Source: a bacterium
GTDB taxonomy: Bacteria > Acidobacteriota > Blastocatellia > Pyrinomonadales > Pyrinomonadaceae
NCBI GenBank assembly: GCA_029945985.1
Contig: JAQSDP010000021.1
Span: 1 to 8,741 of the forward strand
Length of the DNA stretch: 8,741 nt
Direction: 5' to 3'
Shown: positions 6,820-8,741 of the stretch, piece after piece
Numbering within the stretch: position 1 is the first letter of the stretch
Layout: each line of letters opens with the position of its first letter
Notes under the pieces: generated by a model
Seen by the model: only the letters and a program-made list of their open reading frames with translations
What the model was told of the DNA's origin: nothing
Databases searched by the model: none
Program-made: the position numbers and the translations under genes

Positions 6820-7269
6820 ATGCGTGCCGTCGTCCAGCGAGTTTCGCGAGCGAAGGTGACTGTCGGTGAAGACATTACCGGCGAGATCGACAAGGGACTG
6901 CTCGTGCTGCTCGGCGTGTCGGTTCGTGATTCTGAGAAAGACGCGATCTACTTAGCCGATAAGATCCTAAACCTGAGGGTATTTGAGGATGCGGAGGAGA
7001 AAATGAATCTTTCGCTCCTCGATATCAAAGGCGAGCTGTTAGTCGTATCGCAATTCACTCTTTATGGTGATGTGACACGCGGCCGCAGGCCTTCGTTCAT
7101 CGAAGCGGCTCCGCCGGAACGAGCGAACCACCTATACGAAGCGTTTGTCGCAGAGGCAGGCAAGCAGGTTGACGGGGTCCAAACCGGCCGGTTCCAAGCG
7201 ATGATGGACGTTGAACTCGTCAACGACGGTCCGGTCACAATCCTTTTAGACAGCGAGAAACTCTTCTAG
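6820..7269 (+). CDS. dtd: D-aminoacyl-tRNA deacylase
   Basis: DTD hydrolyses D-amino acids (and glycine mischarged on tRNA-Ala) from tRNA, protecting translation. The 149-residue length and all hallmarks match: MRAVVQRVSRAKVTV at the N-terminus, SQFTLYGD (77-84) in the active site, and NDGPVTI (135-141), which carries the Gly-cisPro motif that rejects L-amino acids. GRRPSF (88-93) is also typical. It starts three bases after the cyclophilin stop, with only a weak ribosome-binding sequence, so coupled translation is likely. Nothing is missing. Confidence 0.97.
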   Translation: MRAVVQRVSRAKVTVGEDITGEIDKGLLVLLGVSVRDSEKDAIYLADKILNLRVFEDAEEKMNLSLLDIKGELLVVSQFTLYGDVTRGRRPSFIEAAPPERANHLYEAFVAEAGKQVDGVQTGRFQAMMDVELVNDGPVTILLDSEKLF

Positions 7270-7287
7270 GCAGTTCTTATCTTCAAT

Positions 7288-7905
7288 ATGAAATTCATTG
7301 CTTTTGTACTTCTCTCAGTTGTCGCCTTTACCGCTTGCGGTGGACCTGCCGCCAATTCTTCGAATAGATCGGCTGAGATCAAGAAAGGGGTTCAACCGGT
7401 AGCCGATAGTGAGATCGCCGTGATCGAACTTGAAAACGCTGCGGCGTACGGGACGATCAAGATCGAGCTGTACTCGAATATCGCTCCGAAGATGGTTGAG
7501 AGGTTCAAGGAGCTAGCGAAAGAGGGCGTGTATGACGGAACGACTTTCCATCGGATCAACCCCTCGGTGGTCCAAGGCGGCGACCCGCTTTCGAAGGACG
7601 AGGACCCATCGAATGACGGCACCGGCAAGTCGAGCAAGCCGAATGTTCCTGCCGAATTCTCCGATATCCTGTACGACACCGGAATTCTGGGAGCCGCACG
7701 CGGTCAGAGTAATGATTCGGCGAACTCGCAATTCTTCATCACGCTGAAACGGGAACCCGGATTTGACCAGCGTTACACTATCTTCGGCAAGGTGATCGAG
7801 GGAATGAATAACGTGCGAACGATCTCCGGCGTACAGCCTAAGGACGGCGAGCGTCCGGTCGAGCCGGTCCGGATCAAAACCGTTCGTATTGAACCAAAGC
7901 AGTGA
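7288..7905 (+). CDS. Cyclophilin-type peptidyl-prolyl isomerase lipoprotein, 205 aa
   Basis: The N-terminus is a lipoprotein signal: MKF, a hydrophobic core, then a lipobox FTAC with Cys17, followed by GGPAANSSN. The mature protein would be lipid-anchored at the cell envelope after a short Ser/Asn-rich linker. The isomerase domain begins near residue 43 (VIELENAAAYGTIKIELY). It carries TTFHRINPSVVQGGDP (catalytic Arg89, Gln96), GAARGQSNDSANSQFFI (135-151) and YTIFGKVIEGMNNV. The active-site pattern is intact, so it is probably a functional folding helper outside the cytoplasm. It lies 18 bases after dtd and closes the gene run. Its paralogue at 6322-6816 lacks the signal. Confidence 0.93.
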   Translation: MKFIAFVLLSVVAFTACGGPAANSSNRSAEIKKGVQPVADSEIAVIELENAAAYGTIKIELYSNIAPKMVERFKELAKEGVYDGTTFHRINPSVVQGGDPLSKDEDPSNDGTGKSSKPNVPAEFSDILYDTGILGAARGQSNDSANSQFFITLKREPGFDQRYTIFGKVIEGMNNVRTISGVQPKDGERPVEPVRIKTVRIEPKQ

Positions 7906-7926
7906 ATTGAATAAAATAAAGCTTCT

Positions 7927-7968
7927 GCTCGCGTAGCTCAGTGGATAGAGTGCTTCCCTCCGAAGGAA
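7927..7968 (+). pseudogene. 5' half of a tRNA-Arg(CCG), 3' half missing
   Basis: GCTCGCG (7927-7933) is a 5' acceptor strand. TAGCTCAGTGGATAGAG is a textbook D arm (GCTC/GAGT with GTGGATA loop). CTTCC-CTCCGAA-GGAA is an anticodon arm with anticodon CCG at 7960-7962. At the last stem position C replaces the expected G, and beyond it there is no T arm (no GGTTCGAATCC-like block), no complementary acceptor strand (CGCGAGC) and no CCA anywhere up to 8741. The gene is therefore broken within the anticodon stem. It begins 21 bases after the lipoprotein gene. A self-splicing intron was considered but no 3' exon was found. Confidence 0.75.
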
Positions 7969-8045
7969 CTCGATGCTGATACGACTCTCGCCTCAAACCA
8001 CCTCAAGACCAATCATTTACTAGACAAGTCGCTGTTCGATGATAT

Positions 8046-8077
8046 GACTAGATGCGTTATTAAACGCTTCGTTAGTC
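8046..8077 (+). other. Two-part RNA hairpin inside the 23S-like stretch
   Basis: An outer stem GACTA (8046-8050) with TAGTC (8073-8077) encloses an inner stem GCGTT (8054-8058) with AACGC (8063-8067) and the loop ATTA. The nested pairing suggests a folded RNA and fits an enlarged helix 97 of 23S rRNA. Confidence 0.4.
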
Positions 8078-8160
8078 TCCACAATAGCGCCATCTTTTCA
8101 ACCCAGTAACAAGAAAAGTCGCTCAGAAGATTTCAAAGTCGAAGATTCAACCTTGAAAAG

Positions 8161-8194
8161 ACCGATCGGCAACCCTGAGTCACCGATCGGCAAC
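8161..8194 (+). repeat. Partial tandem repeat of a 13-mer
   Basis: ACCGATCGGCAAC occurs at 8161-8173 and again at 8182-8194, a 21-base period. Each copy holds the palindrome CCGATCGG. In the 23S comparison only one such segment is expected, so this looks like a local duplication. Confidence 0.6.
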
Positions 8195-8265
8195 GGAAGC
8201 AGAGGGCGGATGCGTTCAACCCCAGCTTCCCAAAAGGCAGACGGTACTAATGACCGCCTAGCCCA

Positions 8266-8510
8266 AAAAGCGAAGAAGAGCCAATTAAAAAATTCTTTTG
8301 AAGAGAGACATTCGCCGAGAAGAGAGTGAGGATCGGCGAAGCAACATTATGTGCAATCCGCTCGTGATCTGCAATGTCCGGTAAAGTCAATTCCCCGAAA
8401 TTCTGGAATCTGAACTCGATTCGTTCTATAGCTTTGATTCAAAGGACAACTGAAGGATTGGGCCCCGGCGGGCTGGATCTAAAGGGTGAACAACTTAACT
8501 CTGGCCTGCC
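8266..8510 (+). other. Non-coding, partly structured spacer; possible degenerate 5S region not supported
   Basis: No frame of useful length is open here on either strand. Visible structure includes a perfect 8-bp stem TTCGCCGA (8311-8318) with TCGGCGAA (8333-8340), an AT-rich block AATTAAAAAATT (8283-8294), and a small hairpin CTCTGG/CCAGAG (8499-8504, 8509-8514). In a ribosomal operon the 5S gene would fall in this interval, but I can see only short, unconvincing resemblances to 5S rRNA. Confidence 0.4.
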
Positions 8511-8551
8511 AGAGGACCGGCTCAGACGTTAAACACCTAGGCCGGTCTTTT
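8511..8551 (+). terminator. Terminator closing the tRNA/rRNA-like unit
   Basis: AGAGGACCGGC (8511-8521) pairs with GCCGGTCTTTT (8541-8551), including a seven-pair GC-rich core and a T-run. The 19-base loop is long. The outer bases 8511-8514 can pair instead with CTCT at 8499-8502 in the preceding small hairpin, so the two structures partly compete. It separates the non-coding region from the gene at 8591. Confidence 0.6.
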
Positions 8552-8590
8552 CGCTTCCTCGATTGATCAAAAGCGCGCTATGATTCCGCG

Positions 8591-8741
8591 ATGCCCCAAG
8601 CAACTCTCAAACTGTTTCTCTTGGTTCTCGTCCTTTCCGCTTCGGGCGTCATAAGCCAAACAACTTCTTACGATCTCTACTTAGGCGATCCCGCGACAAA
8701 GCTCTACTTCTCGTATAAGTGTACGGAGGCAAGGAAGCTCT
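8591..8741 (+). CDS. N-terminus of a secreted or envelope protein, truncated by the window
   Basis: ATG 8591 opens a frame of 50 codons to the end of the window. Residues 1-22 (MPQATLKLFLLVLVLSASGVIS) look like a Sec signal peptide with cleavage near SQT. The remaining 28 residues (TTSYDLYLGDPATKLYFSYKC...) are too few for a family call. No clear ribosome-binding site precedes it. An alternative ATG at 8580 is in another frame and yields a less sensible peptide. It lies 39 bases after the terminator, so it must have its own promoter, which I could not identify. Confidence 0.6.
   Translation, partial: MPQATLKLFLLVLVLSASGVISQTTSYDLYLGDPATKLYFSYKCTEARKL

Larger units (their letters stand above)
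7963..8265 (+). rRNA. Sequence resembling the 3' terminal part of 23S rRNA, divergent or remnant
   Basis: Several 23S domain VI signatures occur in the correct order. GAAGGAACTCGATGCTGA (7962-7979) resembles GAAGGGATAACCGNTGAAAGC. CTCAAACCACCTCAAGA (7992-8008) resembles the GAAACCCACCTCAAGA segment. A hairpin at 8046-8077 sits where helix 97 would be. GATCGGC...GGAAGC (8185-8200) resembles GATAGGC...GTGGAAGC. GATGCGTT (8209-8216) and CGGTACTAATGACCG (8242-8256) match the final segment seen in bacteria such as E. coli (GATGCGTTGAGC, CCGGTACTAATGAACCG). About 120 bases are extra relative to E. coli, and there is no 23S body upstream, because the tRNA half sits there. It could be a decayed fragment or a genuine divergent 3' end brought here by rearrangement or misassembly. 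Confidence 0.45.

Noticed and set aside
8185..8215. Bacterial SRP RNA (GGAAGCAG segment)
   Set aside because: Only GGAAGCAG matches; the GGTCAGGTCCGGAA context and the pairing strand are missing.
8390..8550. 5S rRNA gene
   Set aside because: Short matches such as GAACTCG and GTGAACA are not in a 5S framework, and the conserved later half of 5S is missing; a covariance search would settle it.
7960..8560. Group I intron interrupting tRNA-Arg in the anticodon arm
   Set aside because: The stretch 8168-8183 looked like the GGCAAYCCTGAGYCA core element of tRNA introns, but the R and S core boxes and a 3' exon with T arm and acceptor strand are absent, and the 23S reading explains more of the sequence.
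8563..8584. Promoter TTGATC...TATGAT before the gene at 8591
   Set aside because: The boxes are only 10 bases apart, too close for a sigma-70-type promoter.
1..8741. CRISPR array or known multi-gene defence system
   Set aside because: No regularly spaced repeats were seen and no cas, toxin-antitoxin or nuclease motifs were recognised; the cyclase-like gene lacks an adjacent effector.

Overview
The window looks like a mid-GC bacterial chromosome, and it falls into three blocks. The general style of the housekeeping genes would fit an Acidobacteriota (Blastocatellia-like) genome, but nothing in the sequence proves the phylum, so treat that as a weak guess.

Block 1 (1-2951) looks like the end of a mobile or phage/plasmid-derived element. 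It begins inside a TOPRIM-linked, RecA-fold replicative ATPase (AAA_25/RepA type, with a C-terminal helix-turn-helix). Three tightly packed or overlapping small genes of unknown function follow (1258-2142, 2126-2485, 2439-2660) and end at a strong hairpin. A small minus-strand gene (2730-2951) faces them. From 2952 to 3367 there is no convincing gene. That stretch holds repeated GTCAACGG half-sites, a rho-independent-type terminator and a REP-like palindrome, and is probably where the element gives way to chromosome.

Block 2 (3368-7905) is a compact plus-strand run of six genes with gaps of 0 to 18 bases. In order they are: MltG-type murein transglycosylase, an orphan class III nucleotide-cyclase-like protein, a Cof-type HAD phosphatase, a cytoplasmic cyclophilin, D-aminoacyl-tRNA deacylase (dtd) and a cyclophilin lipoprotein. 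Most are envelope, protein-folding or translation quality-control genes. The cyclase-like gene is the outlier in function and apparently in base composition.

Block 3 (7927-8590) is non-coding and the strangest part. It opens with a convincing 5' half of tRNA-Arg(CCG), which stops matching a tRNA inside the anticodon stem. The sequence then continues into about 300 bases that carry, in the right order, several signatures of the extreme 3' end of 23S rRNA. After further structured non-coding sequence it ends at a terminator (8511-8551). The simplest reading is a tRNA/rRNA-operon fusion or remnant, or an assembly junction. A secreted-protein gene starts at 8591 and runs out of the window.
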